Shown one piece after another: positions 54,429-61,462 of a stretch of DNA of 64,000 nt (position 1 is the first letter of the stretch; every line of letters begins with the position of its first letter). The translations under genes and the position numbers were made by a program. The notes below the pieces were generated by a model. It saw nothing but the letters and a program-made list of their open reading frames with translations, was not told the DNA's origin and did not search any database. This stretch comes from Paramesorhizobium salinisoli (GTDB lineage Bacteria; Pseudomonadota; Alphaproteobacteria; Rhizobiales; Rhizobiaceae): positions 186,001 to 250,000 of the forward strand of contig NZ_QOZG01000005.1 in NCBI RefSeq assembly GCF_003335045.1, written 5' to 3'.

Positions 54429-56340
54429 AGGCCTCTCCTTCCTGTTCGTTTTCTTGGCTGTCATAACGCCTCTCTGCCTGAATGCGGTGGATATCGACCA
54501 CCGTTCCTGCTTTTTCCTTCTGTTCCTGCAAACGATAGGCGCTCGGCCCATCCAGTGGCAGCCGGACCGTGACGACAGTCCCCTCGCCCGGCCGGCTGGC
54601 GATTTCCATCATGCCTTCATGCAGATCGACCAGTCCCTTGACCAGGGAGAGACCGAGGCCGGTTCCCTCATGAGCGCGGGTATAGGCATTGTCGAGCTGG
54701 GTGAAGGGCTGGCAAAGGCGGGTGAGATCGTCGGCGGCCATGCCGATGCCGGTATCCGCCACGGAGAAGACCAGCATGCGCAGATCCTTCACCTGTTCCA
54801 CAGCTGCATCGATCGTGACACAACCGCCCTTGTCGGTGAATTTCACCGCATTGGAGACGAGATTGATCAGGATCTGCTGGACCGCGCACCGGTCGGCGAC
54901 CAGCTCGGCGACGCCGGCATTGAGACGGTCGCACAGGACCACCCCCTTTTGTGCGGCTTGATGCCCCATCACGCCGTTGCACATGTTGATCGCATCACTG
55001 AAGGCAAAGGCTTCGGGGAAAATGCGATAGGTGCCGGACTCGATCTTGGACATTTCGAGAATGGCGTTCACCACATCCAGAAGATGCGTCCCTGAACGGT
55101 GGATGAGATCGACATATTCGCGCTGCTTCTCGTTTTCGAAACGGCACATCATTTCATGCAGCAGCACATCGGAAAAGCCGATGATCGAGTTGAGCGGCGT
55201 GCGCAGCTCGTGGCTGACGGAAGCCAGAAAGCGGTTCTTGGAAATCTGAACGCCTTCCGCAGCCGCCTTTGCCCGGTGCAATTCCTCACGCGAGGCTACC
55301 TCATCCGAAATGTCGCGCGCGATCATCGTGTAGCCCTGCAGCGCGCCATTTTCCCTGACGGCGACCGCATCGAGCCGGAAAGGGCGAAAAACAATCGAAT
55401 GGGCGCCAAGTTCATTATCGACACGGCGCAGGCGCACTTCCATGCTTGTGGAGCGCTTTGCTTCAGGCATGCGGAGGTCGGCCAGGAAGCCCAGATAATG
55501 CACGCGGTCGGAAATATGCACCCGGTCGAGAAACTGGGTGCCGATCATCACCTGGCGGGGAACGCCGAAATGCTCGGGCGCCTTGTGCGAAAGCGAACGG
55601 ACGAAGCCGTCCGGCGACAGGCGGATCACCATGCCGTCAACCGCGTTCTCGACGTCGCCGGAAACCGACGGGCTGATACCGCCCACCGTGGAACGTGCAA
55701 TGTGCATCGCCCGCGCCAGCAGCGATCCGATATAGAATATGGTCAGCAAAGCCGTCATTGCCGGGGAAACGGGCGGTGCAAAGGGCGACGCATCGGCCGC
55801 CAGGACGGCGAGCACCAGGAGGCCTGTGCCGACGCCGATTGCAGCGCTGCGGCCGGTGCGACCGACAAACCAGCTTTCGAAGCCAATGGCGGCCGCCATC
55901 GTCCACAGGACGGGATTGGCGGGCGAGGCCCCAAAGCCGGCAAGGCCGAGCCCTGCTCCATAGATGGCGATACCCGCGATGCCGACGAGCCCGGGACGGG
56001 CGCCCAGCGAGCACAGCGCGCACAGGATCATCGCAACGCCGGTGAAGATCGCTGTCGCAAGCGCAGCTTCAAGGCCTCCGGAGATCGTGCCGCTCGCCAC
56101 AAAAGCCGCGACCAGCGCAAACGGCATCGCACAGAAGGCGGCAATCATGCGCTTGTTTGCCGCCGTATCCGCCAATTTTCCCGCCGGAACCCAGCGCTGG
56201 CAGTAACCGTCGAACATCCTGGCGCAGCCTTGCGCATAGCCCAGTGCATGGGCACCTGCGGATTCGAATGTTTTCAGAAGAATGGCGTGCACCGGGCCGT
56301 ACTCACTACATGCGTTTCGCGCTTCAGGTTCCACCGTCAC
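54403..56340 (-). CDS. Multi-pass sensor histidine kinase, DivJ-like
   Basis: The 645-residue protein has a cluster of hydrophobic segments between about residues 65 and 215 (five or six helices with almost no loops). A PAS-like domain (about 230-345), a HisKA domain with phospho-His at residue 377 ([16 protein letters not shown]) and an HATPase_c domain (LVSNAVKFTDKGG, GTGLGLSLVKG) follow. This layout, and the DHp sequence of the PleC/DivJ type, suggest a DivJ-like kinase acting on DivK. That assignment is inference; other PdhS-group kinases remain possible. The C-terminal 45 residues are charged and probably disordered. Confidence 0.85.
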   Translation of the reverse strand: MTVEPEARNACSEYGPVHAILLKTFESAGAHALGYAQGCARMFDGYCQRWVPAGKLADTAANKRMIAAFCAMPFALVAAFVASGTISGGLEAALATAIFTGVAMILCALCSLGARPGLVGIAGIAIYGAGLGLAGFGASPANPVLWTMAAAIGFESWFVGRTGRSAAIGVGTGLLVLAVLAADASPFAPPVSPAMTALLTIFYIGSLLARAMHIARSTVGGISPSVSGDVENAVDGMVIRLSPDGFVRSLSHKAPEHFGVPRQVMIGTQFLDRVHISDRVHYLGFLADLRMPEAKRSTSMEVRLRRVDNELGAHSIVFRPFRLDAVAVRENGALQGYTMIARDISDEVASREELHRAKAAAEGVQISKNRFLASVSHELRTPLNSIIGFSDVLLHEMMCRFENEKQREYVDLIHRSGTHLLDVVNAILEMSKIESGTYRIFPEAFAFSDAINMCNGVMGHQAAQKGVVLCDRLNAGVAELVADRCAVQQILINLVSNAVKFTDKGGCVTIDAAVEQVKDLRMLVFSVADTGIGMAADDLTRLCQPFTQLDNAYTRAHEGTGLGLSLVKGLVDLHEGMMEIASRPGEGTVVTVRLPLDGPSAYRLQEQKEKAGTVVDIHRIQAERRYDSQENEQEGEAYAQTRKTA

Positions 56341-56718
56341 ATCTTGCTGATGTCACAGTGAATGCCCCTCAGGCTTTATAGCCGCCAGATTGCCGCCCAG
56401 GCTTTAAGGAAAGGATAAAGGCTCTCCCTCGATCTCATTCACAACACATATTCGGGCGGACAGGCATCTGCTTTTCAGCGTATGGTAAACAGAGCGTTGT
56501 CCACGGCTTGTCCAAATGCGGCCGTCTTACGGCGAGATGGCCATTTTTCCTGTCGATTGCCACAGGTGCTGACAAATCGTTGAAAATTTCATTCAAATTC
56601 GAATCAAATTTGCCTTGTGCCTTCAATCGGATTTTTTTGTCTGCCTGTCATGGTGATAGCATGACGCTGCTGCACATCGGTTGCAGACAAAAACAGACTG
56701 GGAATAAGGGCAGGAGTT
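56341..56718. other. Intergenic region, no gene seen
   Basis: No supported ORF is present. The part from about 56560 to 56640 is AT-rich. The region should hold the divergent promoters of the DivJ-like kinase and the DUF5330 gene; no specific site was identified. Confidence 0.4.
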
Positions 56719-57282
56719 ATGCGCTTTCTTATAAAGACCGCCTTCTGGCTGACGCTGGCTTTTCTGGTTCTCCCGCATACGCCGCTTGCCAAACTGGCAG
56801 TCGGCACCGACAAGGCCGAACGGGCCGAACAGGCCGCCGTCACTCCCGCAGTCGCGGTTGGAGACAGCGCCGCGCATAAGATCCCGTCCGGCGACGGCGA
56901 GACGAAGACCGGGCCGCTCGAAGCTTTCTTCGCGGCGGGAAAAACCGTTGATGAGCTCGGCTCCTTCTGCACGCGCAATGCAAGCATCTGCGAGACAGGG
57001 AAAGCCGTGCTCTCCAGCCTCGGCATGCAGGCCAAGGACGGTGCGCGGCTTGCTCAGGAGTATCTGGCTCAGGAGTATCTGGCTCAGGAATATCAAGATG
57101 TGATGCCCGGCGGTAAACCGGCCGCCAAGGCGGTGTCTTCAGCGATCAAAAATATCCAGACAAAAATCCCGGAAACGCTGAAAAATGCCGAGAGCATTTC
57201 CATTCCAGTCCCCGTATCGCGTCAGACCGCCATTGGGAAAACCGATGGCGTACATACCGGAACCGTGAAGCAGAAGAACTGA
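56719..57282 (+). CDS. DUF5330 domain protein with an internal pentapeptide repeat
   Basis: The 187-residue product begins with a signal-anchor (MRFLIKTAFWLTLAFLVLP) and contains the DUF5330 core (PLEAFFAAGKTVDELGSFCTRNASICETGKAVL). A 15-bp tandem repeat at 57052-57096 encodes AQEYL three times (the last copy diverged). It should be an exported or membrane-anchored envelope protein of unknown role. An intrinsic terminator follows at 57305. Confidence 0.88.
   Translation: MRFLIKTAFWLTLAFLVLPHTPLAKLAVGTDKAERAEQAAVTPAVAVGDSAAHKIPSGDGETKTGPLEAFFAAGKTVDELGSFCTRNASICETGKAVLSSLGMQAKDGARLAQEYLAQEYLAQEYQDVMPGGKPAAKAVSSAIKNIQTKIPETLKNAESISIPVPVSRQTAIGKTDGVHTGTVKQKN
57052..57096 (+). repeat. 15-bp tandem repeat, three copies, inside the DUF5330 gene
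   Basis: GCTCAGGAGTATCTG occurs twice exactly, and a third copy has changed to GCTCAGGAATATCAA. The unit is a multiple of three, so copy-number changes would keep the frame. Confidence 0.8.
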
Positions 57283-57304
57283 GCCTCCAACTGCCAAACC
57301 CGGC

Positions 57305-57345
57305 AAGCCGCACACATGTCTGCTCGTGCGCGGCTTCTTTTTTCC
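57305..57345 (+). terminator. Intrinsic terminator after the DUF5330 gene
   Basis: AAGCCGCACAC (57305-57315) pairs with GTGCGCGGCTT (57326-57336) with one mismatch, followed directly by CTTTTTTCC. Confidence 0.75.
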
Positions 57346-57415
57346 AGGCGAGACCTCAAGGGAAATTGTCCTTCTACCCGTGACGAGGCCACTGCCAATC
57401 GCTATATAAGTGCGC

Positions 57416-57859
57416 ATGACACAGACCTTCGATGACATCATCACTGACTTCGACGTCCTTGACGATTGGGAAGACCGCTATCGCTATGTGATCGATCTCG
57501 GCCGTGATCTCAAACCCTATCCCGAGGATGCCCGCGATGCGGCGCACAAGGTGCAGGGCTGCGTCAGCCAGGTGTGGCTCAAGACTGAAATCGGCGAAGG
57601 TGAAGATCCGGAAATGATTTTCCTCGGCGATTCCGATGCGCATATCGTGCGCGGCCTCGTCGCCATCGTGCTGACGCTCTATTCGGGCCGCAGAGCATCG
57701 GAAATCCTCGCCATCGATCCAGACAACATCCTGAAGACGCTCGGCCTCGACGAACATTTGACGCCGCAGCGGTCGAATGGCTTGCGCGCGATGATCCGGC
57801 GCATCCGTAGCGAGGCCCAGGCCGTTCTGATCGCCGACTCGGCTATTGCCAGACACTGA
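57416..57859 (+). CDS. sufE: Cysteine desulfuration protein SufE
   Basis: SufE accepts sulfur from SufS and passes it to iron-sulfur cluster assembly. The 147-residue product has the acceptor cysteine in VQGCVSQVWL and the conserved DWEDRYRYVIDLG start and RSNGLRAMIRRIR end. The ATG at 57416 is preferred to a GTG two codons upstream. It stands apart from any suf operon, which is common in Rhizobiales. It converges on the DUF6456 gene. Confidence 0.94.
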   Translation: MTQTFDDIITDFDVLDDWEDRYRYVIDLGRDLKPYPEDARDAAHKVQGCVSQVWLKTEIGEGEDPEMIFLGDSDAHIVRGLVAIVLTLYSGRRASEILAIDPDNILKTLGLDEHLTPQRSNGLRAMIRRIRSEAQAVLIADSAIARH

Positions 57860-57908
57860 GCTTTTCTCAGCCCTCCGGAGCAGGAGGCATCCTGCCCCAA
57901 GTCCTGTT

Positions 57909-58730
57909 CTAGCCGCAGGATCGCTCTATCGAAGGTCGATAATCGGCCGCTCCCCATTGAACGATGCCCTGGCGTCCCGGTTTCGAGCGTCCGCCTTGCG
58001 CGCGATAATGCCGGTCGAGCGCACCCAGCGCCGCCTTGAGCAGCAGTTTTGCCGAGCGCGCGGGCCATCGACGTTCCCGCTCAACGGTTTCCAGCCCTTT
58101 CAGGAAACAGCAAATATCGATCAATACGCCCGACAGTTCGGGTCCCACGGCGTCGAGGGCCTTTTCGACACGGAAGCGCGAGGCCATGGCCGCGTCGGTG
58201 AGTTCCGCCGTACCGTTTGCGGATGACCGGTTGCGCCCGGCGACGCCTGTTTCCCAGTTGGCGCCCATGCGCGGCATCAGGTTCCCACGGGTGAAATCGG
58301 ATCTGAGGCGCTCGCCTGCGGCAAACTCATCCGCTGTCAGAAACGGCTTCCCGTCCGCCGCCTTGCGCCGCTGAAGCTGGCCGAGCGGCGACTCGGCATG
58401 ATTGACAAGGACAAGCCTTTGTTCGCCATCGGCCTCGACCACAGCGTTCTCCAGATCCCGTTCCATATCCCGGCCTAACTCCGGGGCTTCCATCGGTGCT
58501 GCCGCACTGCGCGCCAGTTCGCGACCATGGTTCGTCAGCGCCACTGTCTCGCCCTGCAAAGCGATCAATCCCGCCTGCTGCATGACCCGCAAAAGCGACT
58601 GCCTGGTGGAAATGCTGCCGTGTTCGGTGCTTTCCAGCAGCACCTGGTCCGGCAGCGACGCCATTCTCAAGGTTGCATTCGTCTTTGTCAGGAAGCGGAG
58701 AACACGGCCGACAGCTTTGCGTTCCATCAT
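57909..58730 (-). CDS. DUF6456 domain protein
   Basis: The 273-residue product has an N-terminal winged-helix-like part (STRQSLLRVMQQAGLIAL, VALTNHGRELAR). The C-terminal half is the DUF6456 region (LTADEFAAGERLRSDFTRGNLMPRMGANWE, LSGVLIDICCFLKGLETVERERRWPARSAKLLLKAALGAL-type pattern). It is probably a DNA-binding protein. Its ATG overlaps the stop of the HTH gene (ATGA), so the two are coupled. The exact function is unknown. Confidence 0.85.
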   Translation of the reverse strand: MMERKAVGRVLRFLTKTNATLRMASLPDQVLLESTEHGSISTRQSLLRVMQQAGLIALQGETVALTNHGRELARSAAAPMEAPELGRDMERDLENAVVEADGEQRLVLVNHAESPLGQLQRRKAADGKPFLTADEFAAGERLRSDFTRGNLMPRMGANWETGVAGRNRSSANGTAELTDAAMASRFRVEKALDAVGPELSGVLIDICCFLKGLETVERERRWPARSAKLLLKAALGALDRHYRAQGGRSKPGRQGIVQWGAADYRPSIERSCG

Positions 58731-59191
58731 CCCGCCCTCCCCTCGCCGAGGAAGGTCGCGGCGGACAGGCGTTCGAAGGCGACGAGGATAGCGTCGAAAT
58801 CCTTGTCTTCACGCGCATCCTCGATCAGATGACAGGCATGCATCACCGTGGAGCGATCGCGGCCGAAGCCTTGCGCCACCTCCGTCATCGTCATGCCGAA
58901 CAGCGTATGCGCAACATACATGCCGATCTGCCGTACCCTTGCGACCTCGCGCCTGCACCGGTCGCAAGATCGCAATTCACTGCCGGGAACACCAAAAAAT
59001 GCAGCCAGAATATCGATAAAGGCATCGCAGGCCTCGATCATCCGGCTACGGGGCAACTTCCTGCGATTGCTCTTCTCGACCAATGAAGGCTTGTCGATCA
59101 CCACACAGCGGCCATGCTTCACGGCCAAGGCGACCAGCGCGTCGACAGCCTCGGATTGCGTGCGGACCACACCTGATAAGACCGAAGACAT
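58727..59191 (-). CDS. HTH protein with a DnaA domain IV-like fold
   Basis: The 154-residue product carries QIGMYVAHTLFGMTMTEVAQGFGRDRSTVMHACHLIED, shown here in parts: the VAHTLFGMT helix, the GRDRSTVMHA recognition helix and the following LIED, which is the DnaA-box-binding domain of DnaA. The AAA+ part of DnaA is absent. A Cys-rich turn (RSCDRCRRE) precedes it. It is probably a DNA-binding regulator that could read DnaA-box-like sites. It is translationally coupled to the DUF6456 gene. Confidence 0.88.
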   Translation of the reverse strand: MSSVLSGVVRTQSEAVDALVALAVKHGRCVVIDKPSLVEKSNRRKLPRSRMIEACDAFIDILAAFFGVPGSELRSCDRCRREVARVRQIGMYVAHTLFGMTMTEVAQGFGRDRSTVMHACHLIEDAREDKDFDAILVAFERLSAATFLGEGRAG

Positions 59192-59408
59192 TCTTTTTCC
59201 CCTTACTTAAATTAGGAATATCTTCTTATAGTAGACTTGGCAATTGCGTGGATAAGTTTTCCGGAGGCTCCGCATATCCCGGTCTAAAGCATTGCTGCAA
59301 CGGAAGTTTTCCCGCTTTCAGCGCGCCGCCGTGGAAAGTTATAGGAATTTTATCCCCACCTTCCCCAGCGGAATGAGACTGATTGTCCCTCAACAACGGA
59401 CGGACATC

Positions 59409-59714
59409 ATGATCAGTGATCATCTCGCAATGGAAAGCCGGGCTTTTCTGGCGTCAAAGGAAGAGCGGCGCGGGGAAGCCATGCAACGGGCGGCGCTACA
59501 GATTTTATGCGGCATTGATTTCGACGCATTGCTCGTCGCCCAGCCACAGGAGAAGGCCGCAGCGATCCGCCGGCTGGGCCGCCTGATCCAGCGGGAACGG
59601 ATAAAAGGAATACGCGGCCATTGGAGCTATGACCTCAATCGCCACATCGCGCTCAAACAAGCGCTCGAGAAAGTGAAGGGCTCTACAGGGGTGGCCGCGC
59701 ACGTGGAGGCATAG
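59409..59714 (+). CDS. Conserved small cytoplasmic protein
   Basis: The start at the ATG 59409 is chosen because the conserved part begins soon after; an ATG at 59430 is the alternative and neither has a strong Shine-Dalgarno. The 101-residue product is soluble, with EERRGEAMQRAALQILCGIDFDAL and RLIQRERIKGIRGHWSYDLNRHIALKQAL. It resembles uncharacterised cytoplasmic proteins common in Rhizobiales. A terminator follows directly. The function is unknown. Confidence 0.78.
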   Translation: MISDHLAMESRAFLASKEERRGEAMQRAALQILCGIDFDALLVAQPQEKAAAIRRLGRLIQRERIKGIRGHWSYDLNRHIALKQALEKVKGSTGVAAHVEA

Positions 59715-59721
59715 CTTTAAA

Positions 59722-59756
59722 AAAGAAAAAACGGCGTCGAGACGCCGTTTCTTTTT
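59722..59756. terminator. Bidirectional intrinsic terminator
   Basis: ACGGCGTC (59731-59738) and GACGCCGT (59741-59748) form the stem, with an A-rich tract on the left and TTCTTTTT on the right. It would stop both the small cytoplasmic protein transcript and the mucR transcript. Confidence 0.8.
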
Positions 59757-59878
59757 GCAACCACACCATCAAGCGCCTTGCATCCGGCTGGACGCAACAA
59801 GACGCTCTACACCAAAAGATGCATAATTAACCTTGAACCCATTCCGACCAAGGAAACTAAGCAGTAACACAAGGGGAA

Positions 59879-59895
59879 GACCGGGAGGCCCGGTC
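59879..59895. terminator. Short perfect hairpin downstream of mucR
   Basis: GACCGGG and CCCGGTC form a 7-bp stem with a 3-base loop about 50 bases after the mucR stop. There is no T run; it may stabilise the transcript 3' end. Confidence 0.35.
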
Positions 59896-59910
59896 CTACC
59901 ACAGTCAATC

Positions 59911-59950
59911 GCAATCAGGCCGCGATCAGGCCGCGATCAGTGGCGATCAG
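59911..59950. repeat. 11-bp tandem repeat at the mucR stop
   Basis: The unit GCRATCAGGCC occurs at 59911-59921 and 59922-59932, with a diverged copy at 59933-59943 and part of a fourth that covers the mucR stop codon. Confidence 0.6.
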
Positions 59951-60375
59951 ACGCGCTTGCGCTTACGGCCGAGACCCATCTTCTTCGCCAACTGCGAACG
60001 GGCAGCCGCATAATTCGGCGCAACCATGGGGTAGCTCGGGTCGAGATCCCATTTTTCGCGGTACTGTTCAGGCGTCATACCGTAGTGCGTCATCAGATGG
60101 CGCTTGAGCGATTTGAACTTCTTACCATCCTCGAGGCAGATGATGTAATCATCTGAAACGGACCGCTTAGGATTAACGGCAGGTTTTGGCTTCTCGACAA
60201 CCGGTATTGCTTCTTCTCGAACTCCAACGCGACCGAAAGCAGCATGGACTTCAGAGATCAATGCAGGCAATTCGCCTGCACGAATGGAGTTGTTGCTCAC
60301 ATAGGCAGCGACAACCTCCGCCGTCAGTCCAAGGAGCACGTCCTCGGCAGAATCGTTAACATTAAGATGTTCCAT
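59947..60375 (-). CDS. mucR: Ros/MucR family transcriptional regulator
   Basis: MucR proteins are H-NS-like silencers and regulators of exopolysaccharide, motility, virulence and cell-cycle genes in Rhizobiales. The 142-residue product (same length as Brucella MucR) starts at the ATG 60375 after AGAGGGAAG; the longer frame upstream is not supported. An N-terminal oligomerisation region (LTAEVVAAYVSNN, ELPALISEVHAAF) is followed by the Ros-type zinc finger (ICLEDGKKFKSLKRHLMTHYG) and YREKWDLDPSYPMVAPNYA. A long AT-rich region lies upstream, as expected for autoregulation. Confidence 0.94.
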   Translation of the reverse strand: MEHLNVNDSAEDVLLGLTAEVVAAYVSNNSIRAGELPALISEVHAAFGRVGVREEAIPVVEKPKPAVNPKRSVSDDYIICLEDGKKFKSLKRHLMTHYGMTPEQYREKWDLDPSYPMVAPNYAAARSQLAKKMGLGRKRKRV

Positions 60376-60950
60376 CAATCTTCCCTCTTTATACGCCCTA
60401 GGCCAATATCTGAGATATTTCCGCAAGGGCATCCACTCTTCATATGCTGGCAACAGATCGTTTATTTGGCTGTGCCTAGCCCATCCCGCGCGAGGCGACC
60501 ATATCGCCAAGGGAACTCGATCTGTCAATTACTTTATACTCTAATTTGCCATTTGTTTCTAATATTTAATATACGAAAATACACATTTTTGATTGTACAA
60601 CTAAATCACAATACGCGCCATAGCAGTAAAATACATCCTACAAGTTGCTGCAATATTTGAACGCGTCTCTATTTTACATATTCTAAAGTCAATCCATACC
60701 AGCGGCCGGACGGAGCCTCAGACGTTCAATGTAGCTTTCATAAAAAAGCGGAGCATTAAGTCAAATTTCTGGCAGCCTAAAATAATTCGAATCATTTTCA
60801 TCAAAATAATCGGCTTTCCTCAAAATGTTCGACGACGAGGCGCTCGAAAAACGGCTGGTAACGATGATTGAAGCCGCAGTTGCCGAAGCTATCGTCAGGA
60901 CCTAGATAGTGGGGATATCGACGGCAACTGCTTCACGAAAGGAAAATCCC
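60376..60950. promoter_or_regulatory. AT-rich divergent region upstream of mucR and msrB
   Basis: These 575 bases hold no supported gene. From about 60525 to 60700 the sequence is strongly AT-rich with many T-A steps, unlike the surrounding GC-rich DNA. MucR proteins bind such AT-rich DNA and repress their own gene, so this is probably the mucR autoregulatory region. A 26-codon ORF at 60825-60905 is not supported. Confidence 0.5.
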
Positions 60951-61382
60951 ATGAGTACAACCCGGACTTTGGGCGAGCCACCTGCAAAGCCGTTGAAAGT
61001 GATCAAGACCGATGCGGAGTGGCGCGAGCAGTTGACACCGGAGCAGTATCAGATCACCCGCCAGCACGGCACCGAGCGCGCGTTTTCCAGTCCGAATTTC
61101 GACAGCAAGTTGAAAGGCACCTACAAGTGCGTCTGCTGCGGAAAGCCGCTGTATCGTTCCGAAGCCAAATATGAATCGGGTACGGGATGGCCGAGTTTCT
61201 TCGAGCCTATCGAGCCCGAGGCCGTCAACGCATTCGAAGACCGTGCCTATGGCATGGTCCGCACGGAAATCCGCTGTGCCGATTGCGATGCTCATCTCGG
61301 CCATGTCTTTCCCGACGGGCCGCCGCCCTCGGGCCTGCGCTATTGCATGAACGGCCATGCATTGGTATTCGACGAGGATTGA
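60951..61382 (+). CDS. msrB: Peptide-methionine (R)-S-oxide reductase MsrB
   Basis: MsrB repairs methionine-R-sulfoxide in oxidised proteins. The start is the ATG at 60951 after AAGGA. The 143-residue product has the two zinc CxxC pairs (CVCCG and CADCD), [11 protein letters not shown], the [10 protein letters not shown] loop and the catalytic Cys in [10 protein letters not shown]. There is no signal peptide, so it is cytosolic. Confidence 0.96.
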   Translation: MSTTRTLGEPPAKPLKVIKTDAEWREQLTPEQYQITRQHGTERAFSSPNFDSKLKGTYKCVCCGKPLYRSEAKYESGTGWPSFFEPIEPEAVNAFEDRAYGMVRTEIRCADCDAHLGHVFPDGPPPSGLRYCMNGHALVFDED

Positions 61383-61462
61383 TATCCTAGCCATTCGGCT
61401 CCGCCCGTGGCCCTGCTCGGACATCCGTCATGGGGCGACCGGTTGTTTCATCTCATGGAATT

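Noticed and set aside
60825-60905. 26-codon ORF upstream of msrB (MFDDEALEKRL...)
   Set aside because: It has no ribosome site and is too short to support. It could be a gene remnant.
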